Below, one piece after another: positions 8,817-18,772 of a stretch of DNA of 64,000 nucleotides (position 1 is the first letter of the stretch; each line of letters starts with the position of its first letter). Origin of the DNA: Aliarcobacter sp. (GTDB taxonomy: Bacteria; Campylobacterota; Campylobacteria; Campylobacterales; Arcobacteraceae); assembly GCA_028689025.1 (NCBI GenBank), contig JAQTXA010000005.1, positions 62,001 through 126,000 of the forward strand, in the 5' to 3' direction. The notes beneath the pieces are model-generated. The model worked only from the letters and a program-made list of their open reading frames with translations. It made no database searches and was not told where the DNA came from. The translations under genes were made by a program, and so were the position numbers.

Positions 8817-9755
8817 GTGAATAATAAAAAAGTTGGAATAATTGGAGTTGGAAATGTTGGTGCTACTTTGGCTTATACTTTAGCTTTGAAAAATATCTGT
8901 TCTACTATCTTATTAAAAGATATTAGAAGTGATTTAACAAAAGCTATGGCTTTAGATATTTCTCAAGCTACTTTTGCCTCAAAGCAAAAAACAAAAATTA
9001 TACCTATTTATGAAAATGAAGATTTTTGTGATTGTGATGTGGTTGTAATAACAGCAGGAATTGCGAGACGTCCTGGAATGAGTAGAGATGATTTATTAAA
9101 TATAAATGCTGGGATTATGGAATCTGTAATTAATGATGTGATTTTATATAATCCAAACTCAATAATAATTATTGTTTCTAATCCATTAGATGCAATGGTT
9201 TATAAAGCCTTAGAAATTTCAAAATGGCCACGAAATAAAATTATCGGAATGGCTGGAATTTTAGATAGTTCAAGAATGAGTCATTTTATATATGAAAAAT
9301 TAAATTGCAAAAAAGATGAAATAGTTTCATCTGTAATGGGTGGTCATGGAAATGAGATGGTTCCATTAATCTCTTCCGTAAAAATCTCACAAACTCCTTT
9401 GACTGAACTTTTGTCTACAGAAGATATTAATTGCATTATAAATGATACAAAAAATGGTGGAGTACAAATAGTTGATTTATTGCAAACTGGTTCTGCATAT
9501 TTTGCCCCTGCAAATTCAACAGCTGTAATGATTGATGCAATTTTAAATGATAAAAAAGAAATTTATCCTTGTTCTGTAATGTTAGAAGGGGAGTACGGAT
9601 ATAAAAATGTTGTTGCAGGAGTTCCTGTAATTTTAGGGAAAAATGGAGCAGAAAAGATAATTGAATTAGATTTAGATGAAACACAAACTGTCTCATTTGA
9701 TAAATCAATTAACGCTGTAATCGAACTTATTGATATATTAAAGGTAAAAATCTAA
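8817..9755 (+). CDS. mdh: Malate dehydrogenase (LDH/MDH superfamily)
   Basis: 312 residues with the NAD-binding GIIGVGNVGATLA motif at the N-terminus, the substrate-loop ARRPGMSRDDLL whose arginines favour malate over lactate, VSNPLDAM, and the catalytic histidine in MGGHGNEMVP. The start is GTG at 8817, chosen because AAAAGGAGAG lies at the right distance. Oxidises malate to oxaloacetate. Placed under a regulon-type repeat beside the meta-cleavage operon, it probably helps channel pyruvate/acetyl-CoA products into the TCA cycle. The genome may hold another mdh elsewhere. Confidence 0.85.
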   Translation: MNNKKVGIIGVGNVGATLAYTLALKNICSTILLKDIRSDLTKAMALDISQATFASKQKTKIIPIYENEDFCDCDVVVITAGIARRPGMSRDDLLNINAGIMESVINDVILYNPNSIIIIVSNPLDAMVYKALEISKWPRNKIIGMAGILDSSRMSHFIYEKLNCKKDEIVSSVMGGHGNEMVPLISSVKISQTPLTELLSTEDINCIINDTKNGGVQIVDLLQTGSAYFAPANSTAVMIDAILNDKKEIYPCSVMLEGEYGYKNVVAGVPVILGKNGAEKIIELDLDETQTVSFDKSINAVIELIDILKVKI

Positions 9756-9778
9756 AATATTTGCAAAAAGAGTTAATC

Positions 9779-9810
9779 GCGATTTTTATGCGAATCTTTT
9801 AAAGTATAGT
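9779..9810 (+). promoter_or_regulatory. Promoter of the meta-cleavage operon with response-regulator site
   Basis: GCGATT-TTTAT-GCGAAT at 9779-9795, then 9 bp, then TATAGT (9805-9810) as a -10. The ferredoxin start codon is about 85 bp further on. Same geometry as the other sites of the cluster. Confidence 0.72.
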
Positions 9811-9895
9811 ACCAATACTTAAAAGGTAACTTTTAATTCAAACAAGAGATATAGGCATTTTGTTTATATTGTAAATTTAAAATGAAAGGATATTT

Positions 9896-10204
9896 TTGAA
9901 ACACAATATCTTAGTAAAAAACAAAGAAAAAGAACGAGCTTGTACTGAAGAAAAACATCTTATGAGTTCATTATCTGTTTGCACAGATTTGGTACCAAGA
10001 GGTTGTCATAACGGTGCTTGTGGTGTATGTAAAATTTTGATTCATAAAGGTACTTATAAAAAAGACAAAATGAATCGAAAACACATCTCAGAAGAAGAAG
10101 AAAACTCTAATATTGTTTTAGCATGTAAAACTTTTCCTACAAGTGATATGGAAATAGAGTTTATATCAAAACCAAAATCAGAGATTTATGCGCTTGGAAA
10201 TTAA
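9896..10204 (+). CDS. dmpQ: 2Fe-2S ferredoxin, XylT/DmpQ-like
   Basis: 102 residues with chloroplast-type cluster ligands Cys37, Cys42, Cys45 (GCHNGACGVCK) and Cys77. Starts with TTG at 9896, with GAAAGGA in front. In phenol and toluene pathways this small ferredoxin re-reduces the active-site iron of catechol 2,3-dioxygenase after oxidative inactivation, and its gene sits directly before the dioxygenase, as here (21-bp gap). It is the first gene of the long catabolic operon. Confidence 0.87.
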   Translation: MKHNILVKNKEKERACTEEKHLMSSLSVCTDLVPRGCHNGACGVCKILIHKGTYKKDKMNRKHISEEEENSNIVLACKTFPTSDMEIEFISKPKSEIYALGN

Positions 10205-10225
10205 TTTATAATAAAAGGAATTAAA

Positions 10226-11170
10226 ATGGGAGTTATGAGAATTGGACACATAGATATTAATGTTTTAAACATTAGTGAGTCAAGAGAATATTATGTAAAT
10301 ATTATAGGTATGGATGTAACAAGAGAAGATTCTGATGGTACATTATATTTAAAATGTTGGGATGAATGGGATAAATATAGTTTAGTTTTAAGACCTAGTG
10401 ATGAAGCAACTTATAATAAAGTTGGTTATAAAGTTGAAAAAGATTCTGATTTAGATCAATTAAAAGAAAAAATAGAAGCCTATGGAATTAAAACAGAAAT
10501 GTTAGCAGCTGGTGAAGTTGTTGAATGTGGAAGAGTTCTAAAATTTATTGCTCCAAGTGGACATGAATTTAATCTATATGCTGAAAAAACATTTGTAGGT
10601 AAGGTTGTAGGTGATACAAATCCAGCACCTTGGCCTTTTAAAGGAAGAGGAATAAAAGCACACTGGATTGATCACGTTTTATTAATGTGTCAAGGACCAG
10701 AAGGTGTTATGGCTTCAACTAAATTTTTCCAAGAAGTATTAGAGTTTAGTTTAGCTGAGCAAGTATGTGTTGGACCAAATGGTTCATTACAAGCAGCAAC
10801 TTGGTTATCTAGAACTTCAACTCCTCATGATTTAGCTTTTGTTGCTGGTCCTGAAGTTGGTATGCATCACTTTGCATTTTTCCTAGATGGATGGAATGAT
10901 ATTTTAAGAGCAGCTGACGTTATGGCTATGCATAATGTAAAAATTGATGTTACTCCTCAAAGACATGGTATTACAAGAGGTGAGACAATTTATTTCTTTG
11001 ACCCATCTGGACATAGACTTGAAACATTTGCAGGATTAGGTTATTTAATGCAACCTGATATGCCAACAGTAACATGGACTGAAGATGAGTTATGGAGAGG
11101 AATTTTCTACCATACAGGTGTTGAAAATGGTGCATTTACAACAGCCTATACATTGTCTGCCTATAAGTAA
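10226..11170 (+). CDS. dmpB: Catechol 2,3-dioxygenase (extradiol, vicinal oxygen chelate fold)
   Basis: 314 residues in two VOC repeats. The C-terminal domain holds the Fe(II) ligands expected for XylE/DmpB: His150 in HWIDHVLL, His214/215 in GMHHFAFFLDG and Glu266 in HRLETFAG. The extradiol signature around GMHHFAFFLDGWNDILRAAD is present. Cleaves catechol next to the hydroxyls to 2-hydroxymuconic semialdehyde. Lies between its reactivating ferredoxin and the semialdehyde dehydrogenase. Confidence 0.93.
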   Translation: MGVMRIGHIDINVLNISESREYYVNIIGMDVTREDSDGTLYLKCWDEWDKYSLVLRPSDEATYNKVGYKVEKDSDLDQLKEKIEAYGIKTEMLAAGEVVECGRVLKFIAPSGHEFNLYAEKTFVGKVVGDTNPAPWPFKGRGIKAHWIDHVLLMCQGPEGVMASTKFFQEVLEFSLAEQVCVGPNGSLQAATWLSRTSTPHDLAFVAGPEVGMHHFAFFLDGWNDILRAADVMAMHNVKIDVTPQRHGITRGETIYFFDPSGHRLETFAGLGYLMQPDMPTVTWTEDELWRGIFYHTGVENGAFTTAYTLSAYK

Positions 11171-11171
11171 A

Positions 11172-11600
11172 ATGAATACTGTAGTAGTAGAAAAAACAAT
11201 TTCAAGACAAGCCTCTATGGAGGCTTGTCTTTTTGCAGTTAAAAAAGCTGAAGAATTAAATATATCTATAAATGTAAGCGTTGTTGATAACAAAGGCTTA
11301 GAAATGGCTTTTTTAAGAATGGAGAATTCGTTTATTCATTCGATTAATATTGCAAAGGATAAAGCTTTTACAAGTGCAAGTTTTGGTTTCCCTACTGATA
11401 CTTGGACAAATATTTTTAAACAAATGCCACATTTAGAACAAGGTTTTTCTAATAGAGATAGACTTATTCCTTTTGGTGGTGGATTACCAATATTTGATGA
11501 AAATAATGTAAAAGTTGGAGCAATTGGTGTTTCAGGTGGAACTGAAGAGGAAGATATTATATGTGCAAAATATGCAATTGAACAAATAGGATTAAAATAA
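11172..11600 (+). CDS. GlcG/HbpS-family protein (DUF336)
   Basis: 142 residues from ATG at 11172, two bases after the dioxygenase stop; an in-frame start further left would lie within the dioxygenase gene. It shows the GlcG/HbpS pattern: VSVVDNKGLEMAFLRMENSF, a middle AFTSASFG helix and the C-terminal GGGLPIFDENNVKVGAIGVSGG. Members bind haem or small ligands and recur in catabolic operons (for example with XylE-type dioxygenases), but no enzymatic role is settled. The last base of its stop codon is the first base of dmpC. Confidence 0.82.
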   Translation: MNTVVVEKTISRQASMEACLFAVKKAEELNISINVSVVDNKGLEMAFLRMENSFIHSINIAKDKAFTSASFGFPTDTWTNIFKQMPHLEQGFSNRDRLIPFGGGLPIFDENNVKVGAIGVSGGTEEEDIICAKYAIEQIGLK

Positions 11601-13057
11601 TGAAAAAAGTACAACACTATATTAACGGAAAATTTATGGACTCTATCAATGGTGAGTTCTTTGATAACTTTAACCCAGCAACAAATGAATTAATATCAAA
11701 AGTAGCATTAGGAAGAGAAGCAGAAGTAAATGCAGCAGTTGCAGCTGCAAAGGCTGCACTTACAGGTGAATGGGGGCAAATGAAGTTAAATGACAGAATT
11801 GCTTTAATGTATGAAATTGCAAATGAGATTGATAGAAGATTTAATGATTTTTTAGAAGCTGAAACTTTAGATACTGGAAAACCATACTCAATTGCTAGAC
11901 ATATTGATATTCCAAGAGGTGCTGCAAACTTCAAAGTATTTGCAGATACTATGAAAGCAGTTGCAGATGAAGCTTATCAAGCTGATACTCCTGATGGAAA
12001 AAGAATGTTTAATTATAGTGTGCGAAAACCAAAAGGTGTAATTGCAGTTATTTCACCATGGAATTTACCATTATTACTTATGACTTGGAAAGTGGGTCCT
12101 GCAATGGCTTGTGGAAATACAGTTGTTGTAAAACCATCTCAAGTAACTCCTACAACTACATCACTTTTAGGTGAAGTTATGTCTAAAGTTGGTGTTCCAG
12201 CAGGTGCATATAATGTTGTTCAAGGAAAAGGTTCAATTACTGGTAATTTAATAACTGCTCATAAAGATATTGATGCAATTACATTTACAGGTGAAACAGT
12301 TACAGGTGAGATGATTATGAGAGCTTGTTCTGTTGGAGTAAGAGATGTTTCACTTGAACTTGGTGGAAAAAATCCTGCAATAATTTTTGATGATTGTGAT
12401 ATCAAAAAAGCTGTAGCAGAAACTACAAGATCAGCATTTGCAAACTCTGGACAAGTATGTCTTGGAACGGAGAGAGTTTATGTTCAAAGACCTATTTTTG
12501 ATGAATTTGTGCAAGGATTAAAAGAGTCAGCATCTAAACTTAAACTTGGAATCCAACATGATGAGTCTACTGATATTGGACCACTTGTAAGTGCTTCACA
12601 TAGGGATAAAGTATTGGATTATTATGGGAAAGCAGCAGCTGAGGGTGCGAATATAATTTTAGGTGGAAAAGCTCCTGTAATGCCAGGAAACATGAAAGAT
12701 GGATATTGGGTGGAACCAACTATTTGGACAGGACTTCCAGAAACAGCAACAGTAGTAAAAGAAGAAGTTTTCGGTCCTTGTTGTCACGTTCAACCTTTTG
12801 ATACAGAAGAAGAAGTTATTAAAATGGCAAACAATTCACCTTATGGACTTGCAGCTACTGTATTTACAGAGAATTTAGATAAAGCCCATAGAGTTGCTGG
12901 ACAAATTGATGCGGGAATCGTATGGATTAACTCATGGTTCTTAAGAGATTTAAGAACTCCATTTGGTGGAATGAAAGGTTCAGGTATTGGAAGAGAAGGT
13001 GGACATCACTCACTTGAATTCTATACAGAACTTAAAAATGTATGTATAAAAATGTAA
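11600..13057 (+). CDS. dmpC: 2-Hydroxymuconic semialdehyde dehydrogenase
   Basis: 485 residues, an NAD-dependent aldehyde dehydrogenase. Motifs: ISPWNLPLLLMTWK (cofactor binding), Lys/Ser in VVVKPSQ, FTGETVTG, general base Glu253 in LELGGK and nucleophile Cys287 in SGQVCLGTER. Oxidises the ring-cleavage aldehyde to 2-hydroxymuconate (4-oxalocrotonate branch). Its neighbours DmpI and DmpH carry out the following steps, which supports this substrate. Confidence 0.93.
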   Translation: MKKVQHYINGKFMDSINGEFFDNFNPATNELISKVALGREAEVNAAVAAAKAALTGEWGQMKLNDRIALMYEIANEIDRRFNDFLEAETLDTGKPYSIARHIDIPRGAANFKVFADTMKAVADEAYQADTPDGKRMFNYSVRKPKGVIAVISPWNLPLLLMTWKVGPAMACGNTVVVKPSQVTPTTTSLLGEVMSKVGVPAGAYNVVQGKGSITGNLITAHKDIDAITFTGETVTGEMIMRACSVGVRDVSLELGGKNPAIIFDDCDIKKAVAETTRSAFANSGQVCLGTERVYVQRPIFDEFVQGLKESASKLKLGIQHDESTDIGPLVSASHRDKVLDYYGKAAAEGANIILGGKAPVMPGNMKDGYWVEPTIWTGLPETATVVKEEVFGPCCHVQPFDTEEEVIKMANNSPYGLAATVFTENLDKAHRVAGQIDAGIVWINSWFLRDLRTPFGGMKGSGIGREGGHHSLEFYTELKNVCIKM

Positions 13058-13071
13058 TGATTGGATTAAAA

Positions 13072-13860
13072 ATGACAAATGAAAAAATAGAAAAATATGG
13101 AAATGAATTATACGAAGCATTAAAAGGTAACTACACAATTGAGCCAATAAGTTCTAGAGAAACAGATGCAACTATTGAAGATGCTTATGCTATTCAACAC
13201 CATTTTTTAAAAAGAAGAATGGAAGATGATGGCTCAAAAATCATTGGTAAAAAAATTGGAGTTACTTCAAAAGTAGTTATGGATATGTTAGGTGTTCATC
13301 AACCAGATTTTGGATACCTATTATCTGATATGATTTATTCAGATGGTGATGAAATCGATGTTACAAATGGAATGATTCAACCAAAAGCAGAAGGTGAAAT
13401 AGCTTTCGTTTTAAAAGAAGATTTAATGGGACCTGGTGTTACAACAGCTGATGTTTTAAGAGCTACAAAATTCGTAATGCCTTGTTTTGAAATTGTTGAT
13501 TCGAGAATTAAAGACTGGAAAATCAAAATCCAAGATACAGTTTCTGATAACGCATCTTGTGGATATATAGTATTTGGTGGAAAAGGTGTAGACCCAAGAG
13601 ATGTTGATTTAACAACTTGTGGAATTACTTTAGAGTGTAATGGTGAGTTATTACATACAGGTGCAGGTGCAGCAGCACTTGGAAGTCCTGTAAATGCAGT
13701 GGCTTGGCTTGCAAATACACTAGGTTCTTTTGGTGTTGGATTAAAAGCTGGTGAAGTTATTCTTTCAGGTGCTTTATGTGCAATGGTAACAATTAAACCA
13801 GGTGATAATATGACTATAAACATTGGTGGAATCGGTTCTGCTTCATGTAGATTTGTATAA
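13072..13860 (+). CDS. dmpE: 2-Oxopent-4-enoate hydratase
   Basis: 262 residues from ATG 13072; an earlier in-frame ATG at 13042 would overlap dmpC and gives a non-homologous tail. Hydratase/decarboxylase fold with the metal-binding acidic residues in [10 protein letters not shown] and CFEIVDSRI. Converts 2-oxopent-4-enoate to 4-hydroxy-2-oxovalerate. It is a paralogue of DmpH in the same operon; assignment as hydratase follows its place directly before dmpF and dmpG and its closer match to DmpE/MhpD. Confidence 0.88.
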   Translation: MTNEKIEKYGNELYEALKGNYTIEPISSRETDATIEDAYAIQHHFLKRRMEDDGSKIIGKKIGVTSKVVMDMLGVHQPDFGYLLSDMIYSDGDEIDVTNGMIQPKAEGEIAFVLKEDLMGPGVTTADVLRATKFVMPCFEIVDSRIKDWKIKIQDTVSDNASCGYIVFGGKGVDPRDVDLTTCGITLECNGELLHTGAGAAALGSPVNAVAWLANTLGSFGVGLKAGEVILSGALCAMVTIKPGDNMTINIGGIGSASCRFV

Positions 13861-13871
13861 AGGATAATAGA

Positions 13872-14753
13872 ATGAAAATAAATTGCGCATTAATTGGATC
13901 TGGAAATATTGGAACAGATTTAATGTATAAATTAAAAAGAAGTGAAGTTTTAAATCCTTTATGGATGGTGGGAATTGACCCTGAATCAGATGGATTATTA
14001 AGAGCAAAAGAAGCTGGAATGAAAATTACAGCTGATGGTGTTGATGGATTACTTCCTTTTATATTAGAAGATGGTGTAAAGATTGCATTTGATGCAACAT
14101 CTGCTTATGTTCATGGTGAAAATAATAGAAAATTAAAAGAGTTAGGTGTTATGGTTATTGACTTAACACCAGCTGCAATTGGGCCATTTTGTGTACCTGC
14201 TGTGAATATGAAAGAATTATTAGAACAAAATACTCAAAATGTAAATATGGTAACTTGTGGAGGACAAGCAACAATTCCTATGATTGCTGCTGTTTCTTCT
14301 GTTCAAGAAGTAGAATATGCTGAAATCATTGCAACTGCTGCTTCAAAATCAGCAGGTCCAGGAACAAGAGCTAATATTGATGAGTTTACAGAAACTACAA
14401 AATTAGGTATTGAAGTTGTAGGTGGAGCAAAAAAAGGTAAAGCAATTATTATTTTAAATCCAGCAGAGCCACCTTTGATGATGAGAGATACAATCCATTG
14501 TTTAACAACAGATGAACCAGATGAAAAAGCAATTACTAAATCTATTCATGAAATGGTTGAAAAAATGCAAAAAATTATCCCTGGATATACACTTAAAAAT
14601 GGACCAGTTTTTGATGGAAAAAAGATTTCTATTTGGTTAGAAATTGAAGGACTTGGTGACTATTTACCAAAATACGCTGGTAATTTAGACATCATCACAG
14701 CGGCAGCTGTAAATATTGCTGAGCAAATGGCATATAAGATTAAAGGAGCATAA
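13872..14753 (+). CDS. dmpF: Acetaldehyde dehydrogenase (acylating)
   Basis: 293 residues: N-terminal [13 protein letters not shown] nucleotide-binding loop, acyl-enzyme cysteine in [11 protein letters not shown] (about residue 131), and [11 protein letters not shown]. Converts acetaldehyde, CoA and NAD to acetyl-CoA. In this family it forms a channelled complex with the aldolase DmpG, whose gene starts one base after its stop. Confidence 0.94.
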   Translation: MKINCALIGSGNIGTDLMYKLKRSEVLNPLWMVGIDPESDGLLRAKEAGMKITADGVDGLLPFILEDGVKIAFDATSAYVHGENNRKLKELGVMVIDLTPAAIGPFCVPAVNMKELLEQNTQNVNMVTCGGQATIPMIAAVSSVQEVEYAEIIATAASKSAGPGTRANIDEFTETTKLGIEVVGGAKKGKAIIILNPAEPPLMMRDTIHCLTTDEPDEKAITKSIHEMVEKMQKIIPGYTLKNGPVFDGKKISIWLEIEGLGDYLPKYAGNLDIITAAAVNIAEQMAYKIKGA

Positions 14754-14754
14754 G

Positions 14755-15783
14755 ATGGATTTAAGAGGTAAAAAAATTACAATTCATGATATGTCTTTAA
14801 GAGATGGAATGCACTCTATTAGACATCAATTTACACTAGAACAAATGACTGCAATGTCAACTGCTATGGATGAAGCTGGTGTTCCTATGATTGAAGTAAC
14901 TCATGGGGATGGACTTGGTGGTTCATCTTTAAATTATGGTTATGGATTACATACAAATGAAGAGTGGTTAGACGCAGTTGTTCCAAATATGAAAAAAGCG
15001 AAAATCTCTGCTTTATTATTACCTGGAATTGGAATAGTAAAAGATTTACAAAGAGCAGTTGAACATGGAATTACAACAGTAAGAGTTGCAACTCATTGTA
15101 CAGAAGCTGATTGTTCAGCTCAACATATAAGAGCAGCAGTTGGAATGAAACTTGATACTGTTGGATTTTTAATGATGGCTCACATGGTTGATGAAAAAAG
15201 ATTAGTTGAAGAAGCTAGAAAAATGGTTTCTTATGGAGCTAATTGTATTTATGCAACTGATTCTGCTGGATATTTACTTCCTGATATGGTAAGTTCAAGA
15301 ATTGCAGCTTTGAAAAAAGAGTTTGGAAATGATATTGAATTAGGATTCCATGGTCATAATAATATGTCAATGGGTGTTGCAAATTCATTAGCTGCTATTG
15401 AAGCTGGAGCTACAAGAATTGATGCTAGTTTAGCTGGATTTGGAGCAGGTTCGGGAAATACTGCAACTGAAGTTTTAGTAGCGGTTTGTAATAGAATGGG
15501 TGTTGAAACTGGAATTGATTTAGACAAAATTGAAGATGCAGCTGAAGATATTGCACTTCCTATTATGGGTAGACCAACAAGAATTTCAAGAGACTCTTTA
15601 ACTTTAGGATATGCAGGTGTTTATTCTTCATTTTTATTATTTGCACGTAGAGCAGAAGCAAAATATGGAATTGATGCAAGAACACTTTTAGTTGAGTTAG
15701 GTAGAAGAGGAATGATAGGTGGTCAAGAAGATATGATTGATGACTGCGCTATGGAAATGGCAAAAGCAAAAGGATTAATATAA
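14755..15783 (+). CDS. dmpG: 4-Hydroxy-2-oxovalerate aldolase
   Basis: 342 residues from ATG 14755 (AAAGGAG just upstream; a longer in-frame start would lie within dmpF). HMGL-like TIM barrel with [13 protein letters not shown] (catalytic Arg and metal-binding Asp), the metal-binding HGHNN, and the C-terminal communication domain that docks DmpF. Splits 4-hydroxy-2-oxovalerate to pyruvate and acetaldehyde. Confidence 0.94.
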   Translation: MDLRGKKITIHDMSLRDGMHSIRHQFTLEQMTAMSTAMDEAGVPMIEVTHGDGLGGSSLNYGYGLHTNEEWLDAVVPNMKKAKISALLLPGIGIVKDLQRAVEHGITTVRVATHCTEADCSAQHIRAAVGMKLDTVGFLMMAHMVDEKRLVEEARKMVSYGANCIYATDSAGYLLPDMVSSRIAALKKEFGNDIELGFHGHNNMSMGVANSLAAIEAGATRIDASLAGFGAGSGNTATEVLVAVCNRMGVETGIDLDKIEDAAEDIALPIMGRPTRISRDSLTLGYAGVYSSFLLFARRAEAKYGIDARTLLVELGRRGMIGGQEDMIDDCAMEMAKAKGLI

Positions 15784-16571
15784 TGGCACTTGATATTCAA
15801 ACAATAGAAAAATTAGCAAAACATTGTGAAGATGCTGAGCTAAATGCACAAGAGATTACAAAAATTACTGATGATTATCCAGAAATGACTTATGAAGATG
15901 CCTATGATATTCAATGGACAGCAAGACGGGCTAAAGAGGCACGTGGTCATAAAATTGTAGGTATGAAAATGGGGCTAACTAGCCAAGCAAAAATGAAACA
16001 AATGGGTGTTCCAAATCCATGTTATGGATATTTAGCTGATTATTTTGCCTATGGTGATGGAGCTCAGATTAAAATTGATGAGTTAATCCATCCAAAAGTT
16101 GAAGCAGAAATAGCTTTTGTTTTAAAAGATGATTTAAGTGGTCCAGGATGTCATATTGGTGATGTTCTTGCAGCAACTGATTTTGTAATGCCAGCTGTTG
16201 AAGTAATTGACTCAAGATATAAAGATTTTAAATTTGATTTAAAATCTGTAATAGCTGATAACTCTTCATCTTCACGATATGTAACTGGTGGAAGAATGAG
16301 AGATATTAAAGATTTAGACCTTAAAACACTTGGTGTTGTTATGGAAATAAATGGAGAAATAGTACAACTAGGAGCTGGTGCTGCTGTTTTAGGACATCCT
16401 GCTACTTCTATTGCAATGCTTGCAAATATGATGAGCGAACGAGGAGAAATCTTAAAAGCTGGAACATATATTCTTTCAGGTGCAATAACAGCTGCTGTGG
16501 GTGTAAAAAAAGGTGATAATGTAACTGTTAAGTTCCAAGATTTAGGTTCATTATCATTTAGATTTGTATAA
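15783..16571 (+). CDS. dmpH: 4-Oxalocrotonate decarboxylase
   Basis: 262 residues, same fold as DmpE: metal ligands in KVEAEIAFVL and AVEVIDSRY, with a KMGLTSQAKMKQMGV N-terminal pattern closer to DmpH. Decarboxylates 2-oxohex-3-enedioate to 2-hydroxypenta-2,4-dienoate (the enol of 2-oxopent-4-enoate) for DmpE. Overlaps the dmpG stop by one base. Confidence 0.9.
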   Translation: MALDIQTIEKLAKHCEDAELNAQEITKITDDYPEMTYEDAYDIQWTARRAKEARGHKIVGMKMGLTSQAKMKQMGVPNPCYGYLADYFAYGDGAQIKIDELIHPKVEAEIAFVLKDDLSGPGCHIGDVLAATDFVMPAVEVIDSRYKDFKFDLKSVIADNSSSSRYVTGGRMRDIKDLDLKTLGVVMEINGEIVQLGAGAAVLGHPATSIAMLANMMSERGEILKAGTYILSGAITAAVGVKKGDNVTVKFQDLGSLSFRFV

Positions 16572-16710
16572 AAATAGAGATATTTTTAAGGACAACTAGT
16601 TGTTCTCTTTAGAGTTTTGCTACTTTTAAATGGAATTTATTTCCATTGTTAAAAAGTAGACATAAAATAATTTGGTCCCTTAAAAATGGGACATTTTTAA
16701 GGAATATATT
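16572..16710 (+). promoter_or_regulatory. Structured leader between dmpH and dmpI
   Basis: This 139-bp gap interrupts an otherwise tight operon. It holds a long imperfect stem (CTACTTTTAA... pairing with ...AAAAAGTAG around 16619-16662) and a small one (GTCCC / GGGAC at 16675-16691) before a good ribosome site. It may be a partial terminator, an RNase processing site or an internal promoter. No copy of the GCGATT repeat is present. Confidence 0.4.
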
Positions 16711-16902
16711 ATGCCAATAGCTACAATAAATATTATTGAGGGAAGAACTGATGAGCAAAAAGAGGAACTTATAGTAAAAGTTTCTCAAGCTATTCATGAA
16801 GCTTTAGATGCACCACTTGCAAGTGTAAGAGTTATTATAAATGAAATGCCAAAACAACACTTTGGAATTGCTGGTCAAAGTGTCAAAAAGATGGGGAAAT
16901 AA
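16711..16902 (+). CDS. dmpI: 4-Oxalocrotonate tautomerase
   Basis: 63 residues. After removal of Met the N-terminus is the catalytic Pro1 (PIATINIIEGR), with Arg11 in GRTDEQK and Arg39 in VRVII as in 4-OT. Isomerises 2-hydroxymuconate to 2-oxohex-3-enedioate. Length is typical. Lies between structured leader DNA and the luciferase-family gene. Confidence 0.93.
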   Translation: MPIATINIIEGRTDEQKEELIVKVSQAIHEALDAPLASVRVIINEMPKQHFGIAGQSVKKMGK

Positions 16903-16910
16903 ACCTTTCT

Positions 16911-17927
16911 ATGGCATCTTTAAAATTAAGTGTTCTTGACCAATCGCCAATTCATGATGGTAAAGAAGCAAAAGAAGGTCTATTTGATACCATTAAACTA
17001 GCAATCAAGTGTGAGGAGTTGGGTTATTATAGATATTGGTGTGCTGAACATCACGATACTCCTGGATATGCAAGTTCATCTCCTGAAATTATGGTTAGCT
17101 CTGTTGCGAATGCCACAAAAACTATAAGAGTTGGAAGTGGTGGAGTTATGTTAAATCACTATAGTGCATTTAAAGTTGCAGAAACTTTTAATACTTTAAG
17201 TGCCTTACATGATATGCGAATTGATTTGGGAATAGGCAGGGCTAGTGGGGCTAATTTTCTAGCAGCACGAGCTTTACATAATGCAAATAATGGTGACTAT
17301 GCAAATAAAGCTAATGATTTAATAAATTATTTGGATAATAAAGTTCCTAAAAATGACTATTTTTATGGAGTAAATTTATCACCAAAAGATGTTAATTCAA
17401 CACCTGTTTATTTGTTGGGTTCAAGTGATGGAAGTAGTAAGTTAGCAGGAAAATTAGGTGCAGGTTTTTGTTTAGCATTATTTATTGGAACACATGATAG
17501 ACCAACACAAATTATGAAGTATTATAAAGATAATTTTACAGCTTCAAAAAATTTTAAAAAACCAAAAGCTATGTTGGCTCTTGCGTGTATTTGTGCAGAT
17601 TCAAAAGAAAAAGCACAAGAAATAGCAAGTTCTCACACATATTGGAAAGTTCAAGCTTTTAGACACCCAACACGAGATGGTTTACATTCTCCAAATGAGG
17701 TAAAAAAATTATATGAAAATTTAAGCTTTGAAGATAAAGCATATTATCATGAAACCTTAGATTCCATGATTTTAGGAACGCCCAAAGAGTGTAGAGAAAA
17801 AATAGAAAAACTAGCAATTGAGTATGGTGTAGATGAGGTTATTATTGTAAATGTAACATACTTATTTGAAGATAGAATTAAATCTTATGAACTTTTGGCC
17901 AAAGAGTTCAATTTAAATAAAAGATAA
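16911..17927 (+). CDS. Luciferase-like (LLM class) flavin-dependent oxidoreductase
   Basis: 338 residues with the YhbW-subgroup pattern: LKLSVLDQSPI at the N-terminus, YWCAEHHDTPGYAS, RVGSGGVMLNHYSA and a C-terminal GTPKECREKIE. A F420/FMN-binding TIM barrel, probably FMN-dependent here. It is not a known step of the meta-cleavage pathway. It may use a substituted aromatic or a side product. Embedded in the operon with 8- and 10-bp gaps, so co-expression is almost certain. Confidence 0.83.
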   Translation: MASLKLSVLDQSPIHDGKEAKEGLFDTIKLAIKCEELGYYRYWCAEHHDTPGYASSSPEIMVSSVANATKTIRVGSGGVMLNHYSAFKVAETFNTLSALHDMRIDLGIGRASGANFLAARALHNANNGDYANKANDLINYLDNKVPKNDYFYGVNLSPKDVNSTPVYLLGSSDGSSKLAGKLGAGFCLALFIGTHDRPTQIMKYYKDNFTASKNFKKPKAMLALACICADSKEKAQEIASSHTYWKVQAFRHPTRDGLHSPNEVKKLYENLSFEDKAYYHETLDSMILGTPKECREKIEKLAIEYGVDEVIIVNVTYLFEDRIKSYELLAKEFNLNKR

Positions 17928-17937
17928 AGGAGAAAAA

Positions 17938-18759
17938 ATGTCAAATCCAGAAATAGCAAAAAGTATAAAAACAGGAAGTTTTAATACAAACTATCATGAT
18001 TTAGGTGAGGGTGAAACAATCATGTTTATCCATGGTTCAGGGCCTGGTGTTTCAGCTTATGCAAATTGGAGAGGTTCAATGCCTATTCTTGCAGAGAAAT
18101 TTAGAGTAATTGCTCCTGATATGGTTGGTTTTGGTTATACAGATAGACCAGCGGGAATCACGTATAATATGGATACATGGGTGCAACAAACTATTGATTT
18201 AATGGATGCATTAGGAATAGAAAAAACAAATTTAGTTGGTAATTCATTTGGTGGAGCTTTAGCCTTAGCTTTAACTATTAAATACCCAAATAGATTTAAT
18301 AAAGTTGTTTTAATGGGTGCGGTTGGTGTTTATTTTGATTTAACTTATGGTTTAGATAAAGCATGGGGATATACTCCAAGTATAAAAAACATGAGAGAAT
18401 TACTTGATATTTTTGCTTATGATAGAAGTATTGTAACAGATGACTTAGCAAAAATGAGATATGAAGCAAGTATAAGACCAGGTTTCCAAGAATCTTTTTC
18501 TTCTATGTTTCCAGCTCCAAGACAAAATGGTGTTGATTCAATGGAAAGTTGTGAAAATGATATTAAAAAAATAGATAAAGAAGTTTTAATTATTCATGGA
18601 AGAGAAGATAAAGTAATTCCTGTTCAAAACTCTATTAGATTAAACCAACTTATCTTAAAATCTCAATTACATATTTTTGGTCAGTGTGGACACTGGACGC
18701 AAATTGAACATAAAGATAGATTTAATAATCTATTATTAAATTTCTTTAGTGAGAAATAA
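17938..18759 (+). CDS. dmpD: 2-Hydroxymuconic semialdehyde hydrolase
   Basis: 273-residue alpha/beta hydrolase: oxyanion region IHGSGPGVSAYANW, nucleophile Ser103 in GNSFGGAL, acid in GREDKVIP and His in CGHWTQIEH. The HGSGPG...ANW pattern is typical of meta-cleavage product hydrolases (DmpD/XylF). It handles ring-cleavage ketones from methylcatechols, so the operon has both the hydrolytic and the oxalocrotonate branch. Confidence 0.9.
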   Translation: MSNPEIAKSIKTGSFNTNYHDLGEGETIMFIHGSGPGVSAYANWRGSMPILAEKFRVIAPDMVGFGYTDRPAGITYNMDTWVQQTIDLMDALGIEKTNLVGNSFGGALALALTIKYPNRFNKVVLMGAVGVYFDLTYGLDKAWGYTPSIKNMRELLDIFAYDRSIVTDDLAKMRYEASIRPGFQESFSSMFPAPRQNGVDSMESCENDIKKIDKEVLIIHGREDKVIPVQNSIRLNQLILKSQLHIFGQCGHWTQIEHKDRFNNLLLNFFSEK

Positions 18760-18772
18760 AAAAAGGTAGAAA

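Noticed and set aside
13377..13823. Long open frame antisense to dmpE
   Set aside because: Composition (many Pro, Ser, Thr) is that of the reverse strand of a conserved enzyme gene; no ribosome site.
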